Notes: generated by a model from the sequence alone, not told the origin. A stretch of 64,000 bases of DNA from Conchocele bisecta (GCA_029237695.1 CM055277.1:43372242-43436241); one strand, 5' to 3'. Shown: positions 1 through 15,500, counted from the stretch's first letter. Numbers and translations: made by a program.

Positions 1-309
1 GCTGCAACTAGTATATGGCGACACATTATAATCGTTGAGACCAGCTCCTGTGAGTTGCATGATATATCTCCAATTCTCGTCAATTTGTAAGAAAAGGTAA
101 TTATTTGTATAAAAATTTGATGTTGCAAACGTGCAAAGGTGATGTCGTTTTACCTGCACAGACTTCTTTGAACTGACTCGAATATTCATGGAATTTGGAC
201 TGAATATGGGCATGATAATTTAAATTTGGAAAGCCTTACATGCATGCGTGCATAATTAGCCGACACCATTGTAACTGTTTATAGTACTGGTCTATTGTTG
301 TTTGGGCAG
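1..309 (+). other. region upstream of gene 1 first coding exon
   Basis: No coding signal is seen. A donor-like gaaaag/gtaatt at 96/97 and an acceptor-like ttgtttgggcag ending at 309 suggest that a 5' untranslated exon may end near 96 and be joined directly before the ATG at 310. This is inferred only from splice-site appearance. Confidence 0.25.
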
Positions 310-505
310 ATGGAAGGTTTTCCCGAGGAGCTGGAAGTGCCAGAATTCCAGAGCTATCTTCTGTCCCAGCTACGTCAACTGCAACAAGAGGAGGCGCTAT
401 GTGACGTGCGACTGACAACCGAACTGGGGTCTGTGGCGGCACACAGGATTGTACTGACAGCCACCAGCCCTTACCTCAGATCACGCCTCGCACAACGGTC
501 GACAG
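310..505 (+). CDS. gene 1 exon 1: N-terminal half of BTB domain
   Basis: The ATG at 310 opens a 65-codon exon ending gacag/gtactg in phase 1. It encodes the start of a BTB/POZ fold, with the characteristic LCDVRL (residues 30-35) and AHRIVLTATSPYLRS segments. The ATG lies directly after an acceptor-like cag at 307-309, so an upstream untranslated exon is likely. The BTB domain is completed by the exon at 2844. Confidence 0.85.
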
Positions 506-3500
506 GTACTGTAGAAGCTCACTAATTGCGACAGTGAGAAAATAATGGTGCAGTTAACTTTGTTGGTTTCACTGTCATTAAATCTTTCATCCTCACTGAC
601 ATGGACAATTTCATTTTAAATTTGAAACCGTTCCTTTATGCTGAAAATTATCCACAATTGGTGCTGATCCTGATTAGACGGCGTGTTATGAGCCGGCTCA
701 TCATGATCTACACCATTTGTAAATATTAAGAAAGAGGTCTCTAGTGTTGAAAGGGTTACCCTTTATAATTATAAGGGTTAATCCTTTCTAACCATTTATA
801 GAAATTGAAGTATTTGGCGATATGCCAAGAAAACCTGAATATAAAGTTAATACACATACATTCAGAAAACAAAACACCAAAAAGTATTTTCTTCACTGAT
901 ACAAATTTGCTTTTGAATACTGTGATTTTGACAATTGTACATGTCTGTAAATGTGACTGTGACTAGAGATATGTTGCTTATGGTATTTGTGGCCAGTTTA
1001 GCTCCTGACTCACTATCACTTTTCTGCAGTGTAATTAAGAATATCCTATACCAAAATGATTCTAATAGACGCCCATGCTCTAGTAGACGCCCACCCCCCA
1101 GTTTTGACCAATTTTTTGGCTGATTTTTGTCTTGCCCGCGAAGAGGAAAGCGAGACATTGTTTTGCTTTTCCGGAGTCGGCGGCGGCGTCATCATTCAAT
1201 GTTAAGTTTTCGTGTTACGGTCATTGCTTCAACACTGTATCCTAGTCATCAAACTTTATACATACCTTTACTATGATATGTAGATGAAGATAGGACTATT
1301 AAAAAAAATTCCGGGCTCCAAGGTCAAGGTCGAACTATTTCTTTCTATGCTACAAACTGAACATTAATGCATGAAGACCCGTTTTCTCCTGTGCTCTGTA
1401 CACCTTACCTGTAGAGAGAACAGTAGCCTTCTCCGGTTGAACAATAGTGACTGGGAGAACCATTCACCTGTGCATGTGCATGTATGTGCAAATGTCCAGA
1501 CTGACCACTAACTGACCGCTAACTTATTACAGGTAATTTATACAGGTAAATTATTATATTACGTTTCCGTAAACTGTGTTGAAAATATTGTGGCAATATG
1601 TGGACCTGTGCAGATATGATATGTAGATAAATATAGGACTATTAATAAAAATTCTGGGCTCCAGTAGCGAGCATTTATTTTTTAATTTTTTCAACTTTGT
1701 TTTTTTCCATTTAATGTCGTATATAATATCATATGGGTCAAATTGAAATTTCCTATGAGATGAGAACAAAATAAATATGGCTTGTTCTGGATGTGGAAAT
1801 AATCACGCTGATATGGTCCGAAACGTCCACAGTCCAAATCGTCCGTAGGCGTAAATCTCATCACCATTAATGATTGACGCTGGTTTGATATTATAAATAT
1901 TACTAGTATTTAAAAAGTTGGCTGAAACATCTTGGTCCGAAATGTTCATACACTGACAGACAGAACCATCATGTCCAGGAGAGGGTGAGAGTACCGTCCC
2001 TTCGTTATGTTGTTATGTTTACAATTTTGTAAATTGTATATTTTATCATTTTTCCCTTCGCTCAATAATACTTGCCTCAATTAAATACCCATCCAGGACT
2101 TCGGAGCCAGTGGTGATTCTAATAGACGCCCGTGCGTGTATTACAGGGATTTCGCTGGCGATCGCCACTTTTGCAATTGGCGATAAAAATAAACAATTGG
2201 CGATAAAAAAAAAAATCCTTTTTTTTTCTCGAAAATTGTAATTTTTTATCGCCAATTGTTTATTTTTATCCTGTTGGTTATTCCTTTCTTTTTTTTTTGG
2301 ATTTTTTTTTTTTGAAGTGGCAAATTTTTTATTTCCGCCAGCGGAATCCCTGGTATTAGAATCATTACGGTACTGTTCATTGAAACATGACAGACATTTC
2401 TCTGATTTAATGCCAAACATTGCAGACTGATCGGACGGTGCAGATGCGCATGCTGATCTACACTGGACGTAATGGCCATAAGCCCTATTTGTCCAGTCAC
2501 AAATATTCTTTCCACTCCATACTCATATATGGAGTATTAAAATGTGTTTATTTTAACAACCCTAAGGCTAACAAATAGTTTTGTGCTGATTATTTTAGTT
2601 TTATCAACAAAAACATAGTTTGGCTGCACTTTAGAATTACAAATTTCAACGGAAATGATGCCAAAGAGTTGCCAAACTATGTGTTAATGGGAAAGAAGAT
2701 AAAATATGAAATACTAGCAGACAACAATTGTGTGTCCCACATTCTAAGGGTTAAAGAATTGAATCATGCTAATGCGCAAAATAATTTGAGTTTGTAGATT
2801 CAAAATAGCAATGAATTGTATAATTCTGTGTCTTTACTTTCAGAAACCGACAACGTCCATTTTGACGATATTCCACTTGTTTTACTCGAAACCGTGGTCC
2901 GCTACTTATACACCGGGAAATTGGTTGTGTGCAAATCTGATGTCGTGCAACTGCAGAAGTTTTGTGAAGTCCTGGGACTGACTCATGCTATTGATGCTTG
3001 TAAGAACTATGTCAAGCAGAATGGCGGTGTTAAACTGAAACCAGTCGATGTGGACGCAGAAGAAGAAGAGGTAGACACTAAAGACGGTTTGAAAGAACTT
3101 ATTACTGTTAGTGATAATAATGTTATTGTTAGTGGCATAAAGAAAGAAATAGTTTCACCCAAAGGTAGAACGGGCAGGAGAACAGTGCTTGCACCAAGGA
3201 AAAGAACTGCTGTTGTTGGTAATGGTGAGGCTGTTGTGCTGACCGATGAAGGGACTGCGAAAGTTGACACTAGTCCCATTAAAAAGAAGAGAGGCAGGCC
3301 AACAAGGCCCAAACTAGATAAGACTGTTAAAAAAATTGGTAAACGGAAATCAACAGAAGGAAATCTAGAAAAACATGTAAAAGGTAAGAAAAAGAAACGG
3401 AAATTGAAAGATGACGACACTATGACTACTGAAGATACATCAGCCAGCATAAAACAAGATGTTGAAGACAAAGACAGTGAAGTAAATGAAGGAGATTTAT

Positions 3501-6500
3501 CGGACGATGATGAATTGAACACTAACGATTCGGATGATGTAGATTTTATAGGTGCGCCTAAAAAGAAAAGAATTTGGAAGCGTAGAGCCAGGCAGAATCA
3601 TCCGTGTACGGCGTGCTCAAAGAAACTTTCCAATCTGAAACGACTGGCATTCCACGAGTATAGTAAACATGACATTCCATTCGACACAACCAAGTATGCC
3701 TGGTTTCCTTGCAAGAAAGAGGTAGTATTAATTGCTTTGTATTCTTCTTGTTACTTGAGAGTTGAATCCAATTATACCCATTATAAAAGTAGTAAGATTA
3801 GTACTAACTAATCGTCAAGTAACTTTGGTGTTATATGGACCTGGCACCAGGTCAGGTTATTCTAATTTCAGGGCTGAATATACTTCTTCTCGATGTAAAT
3901 ATTCCGTTCTGATTTTGGGATTTTCTCCCCAATGCAGCAGGTTAAAACGGGATCGAACCCGTTTGCCCGGCCTTACATGACCTTAGCTGTTGATAGGCCG
4001 TTAAACACCAATAAACAAACAAACAAAACTAACTAATCGTATTCGTATTACATTTAGAGAGTGGCACCAGGTGAGGTTATTCTAATTTCAGGGCTGAATA
4101 TAATTTTGGGACTTCACTCCCATCACAACAGGTGAAATATGGGATTCTACCCTGTTATCCCGGCCTGCATGACCTTAGCCGTTGACAGGCTGTTAAACAC
4201 CATTAAATAACATAATCAGGGGTGGGAACTTTCAGGATATATCCTGAAATCTGGATTTGAGGTTCCTGATAATTGCAGAAAAATCTGTTTCGACATGGGA
4301 AGCTCACTTTTACACATTTGTGGGTGCAACAATATGTCAGCGCTCCAGATAAGGTGCGTATTGACGTATTTTATGCAATTATTTTAGCTGAATACGCATT
4401 GATTATCAAAAGTGAGAGTACAAAATACGCACAGCAATGTGAACATATGCATAGATTTTCAAATTGAGTAGTTAAAATACTGTCATAAAGTTGAAAATTC
4501 ACTTAATTGAGCTGCAAAAAGCAAACAATGTTTGCTTTTTGCAGCTCAAATAAGTGAATTTTTAATTTTGTTATATTATTTTTTATCATTTGTTCCCTAT
4601 TTAGTAATGAAGAAAATCAATAATTCATTTGTAAAAGTAAAATATGTAATGATTTTGAAATCAGGGGGTATAGTACGCTTTAGTATTTGGAACTGTTCCC
4701 ACCCCTGAATTTTAAAATAAATAAATACAACCATTTGGAACTCCTACATGTAGTTTTAAATTCTGGTAGTCCCAGGGCACGGGATGGTGGATGTCGAAAC
4801 AATTTGTCATATGCATGCTTGTTTTCAGACAAGATTAATATTACAGGGCCTCACTGACACTATTAATATTTTTTATTGCAGAATAATAAACATTACTACG
4901 TTCAGCTTGTACATGTATAACCTTAGATCAGTTTGTCTTTATTTACAGATTCTTTAAACAAAATTAAATTAATATTTCTTTATCCCCACCATAGAATTCA
5001 CAATATGTATTAAACCGTTTAATACTACACACGACTAACACAAGGTTTGGATATTTATATGACAGCAAATAAGATTTGCCTTATTAAATGGGAGGCAGTT
5101 GTAAGCTGATTCTGATTTATTTCACAAATCTGTACTTGAGAAATGAGCTTTTCCTTTTTTGGAATTCCTACCCACATTAAATGGATAAACAGAAACACTA
5201 CTTGATGATTATTTTCACAGATTTTTCAGATAGGGAAATGTAATAACACACACTATGTACCAGTCTCCATGAAACTGCCAAAATTTGACAGGACATTCTG
5301 TCTGGTAAACCTTTTTTTATAAAAATTAAAATTGATTTTGTGTGATATTTAAGAGATTTTTAAGTATATCAGTCATATAAGAAAAAAGCTAGTTAGCACC
5401 TCAGAGCTCCAGATAAGCTGCGTATTTGCTTAAATACCCAATTAAAATTGCCAAAAACCCAATTGGATTCAGTACTAGCGAGTATCAGAAAGCAATACAA
5501 ATTTTGTGGTACCTTTATCATGCTGCAGAAAACAATAAACAAACCACAAATATAGCATATTTTTCTTATTTGCCATGAAAACACATCTTGGTATTTCATT
5601 AGAATTGTCTCCAAGGATGAAAACACATCTTGGTATTTCATTAGAATTGTCTCCAAGGAGACAATTCTAATGAAATACCAAGATGTGTTTTCATTTCGAA
5701 GCTAACTATTCAATAATTGCTGTCTGTTGATGTGTAAACAGTAGTGTGATTTTATTTTACCCAATTACAATTTTGAAATACCCAATTGCTTCAGAAGTGA
5801 TGGAGTGACAATACTCAATTACTAATTCCTTATCTGGAAGGTGATTTCATTGATTCTTTACTTTTTTGTAGTCGGACATTCGGTCCGGCGACTTCCGGTT
5901 TACCGTCGGACCGGCGGCAATTTTAACGGACATGTCCGATGGACCGACGACTTTCGCGGAGACTGCACTACTATCTAAATGTTTCACTCTGTTTTTGAAA
6001 TTTCGACCTTAGGCCTTTATCAAGATTTTTGTAGCTACATGTACATTTTTCAAGTGAGCTTCACCAATTTGAAAACTGTTATCAGTTTTGATAACAGTTT
6101 TCAAAATGGTGCAGCTCACTTTAAAAATGTCCGTGCTAGCAGTTTGCAAAATAGTGCCGGTTACTTGAAAAATGTTCCTGATGACAGTTTGCAAAATGAT
6201 GCGGTCAATTGAAAAATGTTTGCAAAATGGTGCCGGTCACTTGAAAAGTCTTTGTAACTATTTTGAAATCGCATATTATTTAATCCCATGATTTCTCCAC
6301 ACTAAAAGAAAGTTAGTAATACACATTTTGAAATGTGACAAGGTGGATAATTCCAAAACCGATGTGTGTGTGTAGTATTGAAAAGTTTAATATTCATGTT
6401 TGTACCCGGGTTGCGACTTTATGTGGTTAAATATGTACAGAACTAGCCTTTATTGGTTGTGCTTTTTGTGTCGTGGTGTGGCATCCAAGAGAAACAATTG

Positions 6501-9500
6501 AAATTCCCATCTCTTGTCATTCACGGTGGCTAATTTACGTCACACGCAGCTGCCATTTAGACCCACCTACATTTTCCTAAATACATGTATCTCTGCAACT
6601 GGGGCAAATTCAATCAATTGGGTACAGTGCAAAACGCTAGGGAGTTACATATTGTCATCTGCTGTAGTCCTGGTGGCTTTAGCCGTTCAGAAGTTATTTT
6701 GAGAAAACTTCCATGAAGTTTTCTCGAAATACCTTCTGAACGGCTAAGTTTACGGTATGTGGATGGTGACACCAGCATATGCAGTTTACCAAGGTATCTG
6801 TGCTTCATGGCGCCAAGTAGTTGCTGAGATACTTATGGAAATTTATGTCAAAGCTGTCCAAACTACAAGGGTACATGTAGCAGTTGCGTGTGATGTATGT
6901 TATCAATTGTGTCATTTCCCACAATGCAGTATATTAATTGGTTACGGCCCAGTCACCCATTTTGGTTAGTCAGAAGTTCCGGTGGTGTACTCGAGGTACA
7001 ATAGAAATGCAAGAACAATGTCACAAGCAAAATGTTTTAAAAATAAAATTTCCCAGAAACACCCAGAGTCTGGGTAGGTGTGCATATCTTAACGATGAAT
7101 CCATCCTCAATGATTCATACCTTAACCCTTTCAACCCTGGATATCATACATTGGCTTTTTCATATTAATTTTTGGACTATTCCATTAATGACAAAATGTG
7201 TATTTGTTTAGAGGTGAATAATAGTGACAAACGCTGCAGATCTTGATGAGACGACTATACGAGCCGGCTCATCTTGATTTACAGTGTTTGCACATGTTGG
7301 CTTTCTAGCCTCTAGGGTTGAAATGGTTAATGGCAAACCTTACTTGGAGCCAATTGATCCGGTGTAGTAAGGGTATCTGGCACCAGATTAGGACACTGTC
7401 TTTCAGTGAATGTTCCCTATACAGGTGCATTCATGTCTTGTCCATATACGACCTTGCTTTTGAACGGATGTAAAATGTTCAGTGCTTTCCCTGTACAGTT
7501 GCATTCTTGTCCCTATACGATGGATGTAAAACCCAAATCTGTCGTACAATCAATCCCAAAACAAAGTTCCCACCGTAAATCACCTTTTAAGAAACTTCAC
7601 ATTGGATGCAACGGAAAATTATACTCTCTTCTTCCCAGATTACAAATTGTTTGTGATTGATGTGTAGGTAAAGATATTTTTGTCTTGCAAAATACTGACA
7701 CTTCATGTCACTTGAATCTTCATCACCCTTGCTTAATCCATAGCACAAAGCATTACCCGATAAATAGAATACCATGCTCAAGTAATTTGATACCATGTTT
7801 ATCAGGCTCGGCTCGGAAACGGTATGAATTTCTCGGCAAGTCTCGAAATTCACACCTGTTTCCTAGCTTCGCCTGCTCAACTTGACATCAAACACACTAA
7901 CGTGGTATTCTCTATTTGTAGGGCTGTACATATGTTGCCGCTAATCGACACAACCTAGATACGCATATGAAAAGTCGGCACGGCGTATTGCGGCCGCACA
8001 TTTGTGAATTTTGTGGTAAAGCTTTCAAACTGCCGAACGTTCTGGCGACGCACATCAACATCCACACGGGCAGTAAGATCTTCCATTGTGAGCAGTGTGG
8101 CCAGCAGTTCAACCAGCAGTCCGGCCTCGATGTAAGTATAGATGACGGTGTTGTCGGGGTGCGGACACAGATTGAAGTAACGGACCGAGGTCTATAAATA
8201 CATTAAATATACCTAAAAGCATCAATAAGTGAAAAAAAATAAGCTAAACATTTTGTTTACTCCCACCGGTGGAGAGTAAATAACATGTTTTCACTTATTG
8301 ATGCTTTTAGGCATATTTAATGTATTTATAGACCTAGGTCTGTTAGTTCAATCTGTGGGTGTGGATTACAAGGTGGTTTGTAGTCCAGTTCTGATGCAGT
8401 CTCTCTCCCAAAAACAATTTTGGGGCACATACATGTTTAGCCGCCGTCCGTCTGTCTGTCCCAGATTTGCATAAAAGTTTTGACTGCTTACTATCTGCTA
8501 CTGTAAGTCGTATTTGCTTGAAACTTCATACTTATATTTATTTGTCATCATCCATATTTTTATCCCCTCACAATAAGCAATTTCGGATATATAGCTTAAG
8601 TCCGTACGTGCGTATGTGCATACGTTAGTAACACCTTTCATTTTTCAATGACTTCTGAACCACTTCACTGATTTTATTAATATTTGGTTCTTTGTTTTGC
8701 ATACAACCCACGTCCGACTGCTCAAGGTCAAGGTCACTGAGGAATTAATGTTTACCTTGTTTGTAAGGCAAATGCGTTAAAGTTTGTTTATACTTCACCG
8801 ATTTTGGCTCGGAAAGATATTTTTCTCACTCACATTATTGGAAAGTGAGACATACACGTAGCGGTCACAATTCCAGTCTTGTCATCTTCTTTGGTGTTGT
8901 AGGCATCCACAATTGTCTGAATGTCGAATATCTCTTGATTCGTTAGTCAGATGATTACCAAACTTCATCATTAGCTTCCTCACATTGATGGCTATCCACC
9001 CAGTGTCATTTGGGTGACCTTGACCTTCATGTGTGAGACACCCGCCGGCGATCGCCTTGTTATCACATGGTCAGTTTTAGATTTGTCAGTTTTGACATAT
9101 ACTGTTTGTGGATCGATTATTCATTATTCAAATAATTGGTGTGTTGATGGAGACTGTCCATTTGTGCCCAGATGTCAACGGTTCTGAAGATTTGTTGGCA
9201 ATCTCAACTCTCAATCAAGCAATTTGATTGGCTGAGCCTGAGCTGTATCACAGCTCAGACTTAGTCAATCAAGCTGCTTGATTTCAAACACAATGTTCAA
9301 GTACATGTACGTGTAGTTTGAAATAAAAACAATCCAGTAAGCCTCATTTCTCCAGTCACAGCCTCAATTACGGTACTACCCCACTAATCTTGCCAATATA
9401 TAAATGTACTGTCTTTTCCACGTTGTGCTACCAACAAACTTTTGCCATTAAAGGTGCATGCCCACTCAGCAGGCACAAAATGTTCTTTATATCAGAGACG

Positions 9501-12500
9501 TCATCTGAGACATTTTCTGGCAAAATAAACATTCATTCACCATTACACCACGTATTGATTGGCATTATTGTACACTTTATATCAGACGTAACTTTCCACA
9601 CTGACATCAGGGGCGATAGCCGTGTTTCCTTAACATGTTAACGGACATTACTATTTATAATCTGTATTTATTTTTGGTGTGCAATTATCATACTTTATAA
9701 TCTGTTGAAATATTATTTGTTCAGGTGACGCATTTAATTAGTATAAATAATTAAAAAATACCATGCCTCATTTGCATATGAAAATAGCCTGATACCAACA
9801 CGCATCACTATCAGTAAAATAAATATTACTAAATGATTATACAATGTACCTGTATAGCGGCCACTCGTAATTTTTAGAACTGGCGGATTAGTGACACAAT
9901 TATACACTTATTTCATTCCTATAAAAAACCTTTTGTGCCTACTGAGTGGGCATGTACCTTTGAACACATTGAATCTAAAAAATGTTTAAATTTATGTACT
10001 TTTTCATCAAATGATCAATAATCAATCCGCCAGCCCAAAAAATATTAATTGATGAAATTCCATCAAATATCGATTTTATTGCGAAAAACAATTTCTGTAT
10101 GGCCCGTATTACAGAATAAAGGTATTGTATTGTACAGTGAAAACAAAGAGACACTGATGTTACATCAAAGCGACAAATTACACCAATTCTAGCGTCAGCG
10201 GTACCACGGAAGTATCGTAATAACCCTATATTATATTCGGACACAATTTGCTTTGGGAAACCCCTATTAAATAGGGGTTTCCCAAAGCCAATTGTATCCA
10301 AATACATTGTTATTGTGATTAAACCAGTACTGTGGTACTAACCCTAAACATTGGCACAATCTATGTTATGGGGAAACCATATATTTTATGTGTTTCGCAA
10401 TGTTATTGGTGTACAAATATTTAGGGTTATTACGGTAGTTCTAAGGGAAGTTATTCACATTACTCACAATTCTCTGAGTTTGGTTTGGATTGGCCTGCAT
10501 TTGATGGTAACATCAACTACAGGCCAGTCATATCAGGGTGGCCACAGACTGGAAAACAGGGGGAAATGCAAACAAATGCAAACAATCGGGGGAAAATCAG
10601 GGAATTCTACAAAAATTTATGTGGCCAGTGATTTTAATTTTTTTTCAGCCCTTAAATGTTTTATATTTGTCTTTTTTCCTAAATTTTGAGAACACTTTAA
10701 AATCATTTCCATTGGAAATGATTCTGGCGTGTAATCAAACCATGTTTTAATGCGAAAAATGGAAAATAAAAAAAGACAACATTGTAAGGGTTAAAACACT
10801 AAAGAGCTGGAACATCAATAGCAGTAAATAGAAACAAAGCTGAAATACACAATAGAAAATGGAATGGTTTACCGCTAGACTAACTTATTTCTAACTTATT
10901 TTCAACAAAAAATAATGCAAACATATGATCATGCTGCTCGCAGTTTTCTTTATAAAAAAGTTCAAACATATACATATACAAACAGGTAATTACATGTGTA
11001 ATATATATTACTCAGTAATTTAGAAATATGGAATGTAATTATGCACATGCTTGTTACTAGTAATATGTCTTGTACATGTTTTTGTGTGAAAATAAAAAAC
11101 TATAAACAGAATAAAAACAAATGTCTTTATATAGCAATACAATCAAATACCTGATATGGCATATACATTTGCCAGTCTTTCTCAGGGAAATATAAGGGAA
11201 TTTGTTGTTATGCTCGGCAAATGTTTTTTTTCAGGGGAGCATATAGTTACTGCTTTGTCCGGCATTACCGCTTTGTCCGCCGTCCAGCGTCCGCCGTCCG
11301 AATTTTACGTTAAAGTTGTTCAAATTGCTATATCTCTGTGGCTGCTTGGGATATCAACTTGAAACTTCATATACACATTGATCACCATCCATACTTCCAT
11401 CCATACTTCCATCCATACTTCCATCCATACTTGCATTGTATACCATACCCATGCTACCTAGGAGCGCAAGGTCAAAGAACTTTAAACTTTTTGTTAAAGT
11501 TTTTCAAATTGCTATATCTGCGTGACCGCTTGCGATATCAACTTGAAACATCATATACACATTGATTGTGATTAATAAGCATACTATACCAATACCCAGG
11601 GTCAAGGACTTTGAATTTCAATCCATGCGTCATCGGGGAGCATTTGTCTGATTTAATGACCATCTAGTTTCTGTGGCCAGAATTCTAACACCTCAATAAA
11701 TCAGTCTTGTTTACCTGGCCTTGTGACAGGTGCATGTGAAGCGGCACCACTCTGGCGAGTCGACGTGGGTCGAGATGTGCCATATCTGCTCGGAGAAGTT
11801 CCTCCAGAAGTCCGACCTCGCCTGGCATCTCTTCAAGGCCCATGACCAGACTCTGCCAGAACGATACAAGGCGTAAGTTGGAATTGGACACTGGAATTGT
11901 CTCCCTTGTCGTATCGCCGATATTTCTACTTTATTCTTTCCATATTACTTTATGTCGTATGCATGTACATCTATTGATCTTTAGACATGCACACCGCGAT
12001 AGTGGATGGGATATTTAGTGTGTCTTGTCCGTCCTGTTGTCTCTTTCGTGCTTCACAAATATGTGTAGCTTTTAAAACGCTTAAATCTTCATATGTTGAT
12101 TGTTGATAATTGCTGTCTCACTTCCACATGCCATATTTGGATTTGTGATTCGACCCCTGGGTCATGGATTATCTTCTCCTGTTCGACTTAAAAATTTGTA
12201 ACTTCTGATCCGTAATATGCGAACTCTTGGTACTTGGTATAGATAGATTTATTATAGGAATGAATGGCCTTTTTGTGGAATTTATCGGGGTGTAAACTTG
12301 GAAAAGTCGCGGGAATACTGGACGAAGGCCGTAAGGCCTCGTCCAGTATTCCCGCGACTTTTCCAAGTTTATATCTCCGATAAATTCCACAAAAAGGCCA
12401 TTCATTCCTTATAATTCCAGCATTTGAAATCAATTCATCAAGAAAATGTGTTTATTATTTTCCGTTTTCTTAAGAATTATTTTAACTGCGCCTCACAGTT

Positions 12501-15500
12501 ACGGAAAGTAGTTCGGCGTGGGAGTTTACTGGGATATCAATTTTGGACAGAGACTTGCTACGGGCCAATCAAATGTTAGGGAATTGTGTAAATATTTTTG
12601 TGCTGGAATTATTATGGTATGTAGCTTATAAGATACGGAAAGTGAATTTTGATTTGATCTATGGGTCATGAATTTGTCTAGTAGTAATTAATAAAACTTT
12701 TAACCATACAGGGTTGCTACTTGTAGTTTCCTTATGGTTTCATTTTCCCTTAATAATAAAAATAATTCAGGGTAAACTTTCTATCAAAGCAGTAGGTATA
12801 GCATCCATCTGTGTTCTAACACATTTTTCTAGCTTTAGAAAAGGTACATGTACAATGTTTCCTGTACATAATGTTGAAAGTTAACAAATGTGTCTGTGAC
12901 TGGAGAAATGGGGCTTATGGGTTTTGCGACCAGTGTTGATCCAGATCAGCCTGTGCATGCGCACAGTCTGATCAGGATCTACACTGTTAAACATTCCATC
13001 AATGAAACACCCGTAATGCATCCAACAAGCAATATAGATTGTTGTCCAGCTATGTTTACAAGAGTGCTCTTTTATCAGGAGCTACACTTGTCACTAAAGT
13101 CATAAGCCCCATTTCTCCAGTCACAGCCACACATATCAGTGATATGACGAGGGAGGTAATTCCAAATCAAGATATTTCTGTGTTTTATCCCCGATTCATA
13201 ATGTTTTGGGGATATAGAGAATACTAGGCTTGTGTCTTTTGATATCAAGTTTATCCGGCACGGCTAGGAAACGTGTTGGAATTCCGAGGCTTGCCGAGGA
13301 ATTCCTACCGTTTCCGAGCCGAACCTGATAAACTTGATGACATAAGACAGTGGCCTGGTATTCTATTTATCAGGTAACATTTTATGCTCGAAAATGACCA
13401 TAGATGACGTCGTTATCTATGGACAGAACGCAGACTTGTTTACATTGCGTAATTACACTAACATCATTCGTTAACGTCACGTGACGCCATCTGACCAATG
13501 GAATGTCAGTTTTCACTTCGTTGTAAACCGGATGTTTGTATCGGGTCAATGCCTGATTCAACAATATGATATTGGTCGGTACGTATTCGGTCAATACATG
13601 GCAGGTCACCTGATAAATTGCTGTTGTTTGCTGTTTGGAATATTTTCATAAATTTTCAATTTGACTTGGGGTTGCATTGTTTTCTGACTTTGTTTGCTTC
13701 TTTATCTCTGTGGTAGCTGGAGTGGAATCAACAATTTACAGAGATGTGTCTGATTCAATGACGAGAGAAGGCAATAAAATCATGCCCTGGTTATTGTGAA
13801 ATGGGACTGGGCCGAGTGATATTTTGGTTGTGATCAACCCGCTCCTACAACAGACCTCTATAGCGGTTTTTGCAAACATGATGAGCCGTATCATCAGGCT
13901 CTGCACTTTTGCAAGTAATTTTCATATTTTTTAATACACATATATATATATGAATTGATGATTGTACATGTACGTTTATCTCAACTTTGCAGAATTTCAG
14001 CAGTGAACAGAAGGGTGCAGATGTTTAATTTCAAACCAACTAATTATACCCCTAGCAACACGTTATGGGGTACCATATACTAGAGTCCTGGGGGCCGTTT
14101 CACTAAACTTTGTACGACTAAAATATCCCACGTACGAAACCTATCCTCATTAATTGAATACATTTAGTCTGAAAACAAAACCCGTATACTCATTACTGGA
14201 ATACATTTAGTCTGAAAACAAAACCCGTATACTCATTACTGGAATACATTTAGTCTGAAAACAAAACCTGAATACTCATTAGTACATGAAAACAAAACCC
14301 GTATACTCATTACTGGACATTTAGTCTGAAAACACCCGTTATTTACTGGAATACAGTCTGAAAACAAAACCCGTATACTCATTACTGGAATACATTTAGT
14401 CTGAAAATTAGTTTGAAACAGTCAATGTGAGATATTTAACCCATTTCAGTCTAGGGATACGATAATTTGTGTAAAAAAAAATCTAATTATTTTGTTTATT
14501 TCTCCATGAAGGTATATGTTGTTACCACTCATTTGAAAACGAGATGGTTCAAACGAGTGGTAACAACATATACTTTCGAGATGAAATAAAGAAAATCGTG
14601 ATTTTTTCTCATAAAAGTTTGATACTACCTACTATAATTGTATCCCATCTTTAATTTGTTAATGTGGAGATTCCTGCAAAACTGTCCCTATGCAGTATCC
14701 GAGATGGGCTGTCTGAAAATCTACTTTCGCTTCTAAGAATAGATCGTCTTGGGCACCAAAAATACTTTCATAGTATGTCTTTTTAAAAGTAATTTTCATA
14801 TTTTTGAAAACAAAAAATAGCCCCTTTTCATAAATGGACTAGTCTGAAAACCATTTTGTGATGGTTGGATAGGTTTCCAAATTAACATATCAAAATCCAT
14901 TCCAGTTATTCAGGGGTGAAAGGGTTAAGCTAAGTGATCTTTTGTATATGGCAAGACCACCTATCACCAGATCAGCCTCTTGTGAATTCACAGAATAGAG
15001 AATTTGCAATTTTCCCCAATTGGGTGGGTGGCACGTGGGAGCATGCCATGGGTAATTTAACGATCGGGGTTCATCCTTACCGCAATCCCGACCGGAGGCC
15101 TGGTTTGGCCCTTACGTACGTCTTCGGGATTTTTGTATGGACCGGTCACCCGGTCAGGTTATTCTAATTTCAGAGCTGAATATATATTTATTTCGATGTA
15201 AATATTCCGTTCTGATTTTCCCCCCAATGAAGCAGATTGAATACGGGATCGAATTCGTTGGCTGAGCCTTAAATGACCATTGCTGTTGGTAGGCCATTAA
15301 AAACACCATTAAACAAACAAACAATCTTGTAAATTCACAGTATAGCGAATTTGCAATTTCGCCTGTCTGTATATGACCTTGCTGTTGATGTAGAACCCAA
15401 TTCAGTTGACTACATCAATCCCACTATATAGAGCTATGACGGTATCTCCGTACGTCGTGCTTTGTTTTACAGGCACACGTGTGAGATCTGCAGTTATCTG

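Larger units (their letters stand above)
13808..14935. mobile_element. family B copy split by an 850-bp insertion
   Basis: The left part (13808-13933) ends in AGTAATTTTCATATTTTT and the right part (14790-14935) begins with the same sequence and ends GGGTGAAAGGGTTAA. Between them lie half of a family F element (14093-14155), a 43-bp minisatellite and a family K element. The repeated junction sequence may be a target duplication. Confidence 0.5.

Noticed and set aside
3007..3522. 171-codon open frame on the minus strand
   Set aside because: It is the antisense of gene 1 exon 2, whose plus-strand BTB, AT-hook and finger content and splice phases are convincing.
9975..10307. 110-codon minus-strand frame
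   Set aside because: It covers a family J fold-back and AT-rich intron without splice or domain support.
14155..14408. Possible CRISPR-like array
   Set aside because: The repeats are direct and contiguous with no unique spacers, in a eukaryotic intron; it is a minisatellite.
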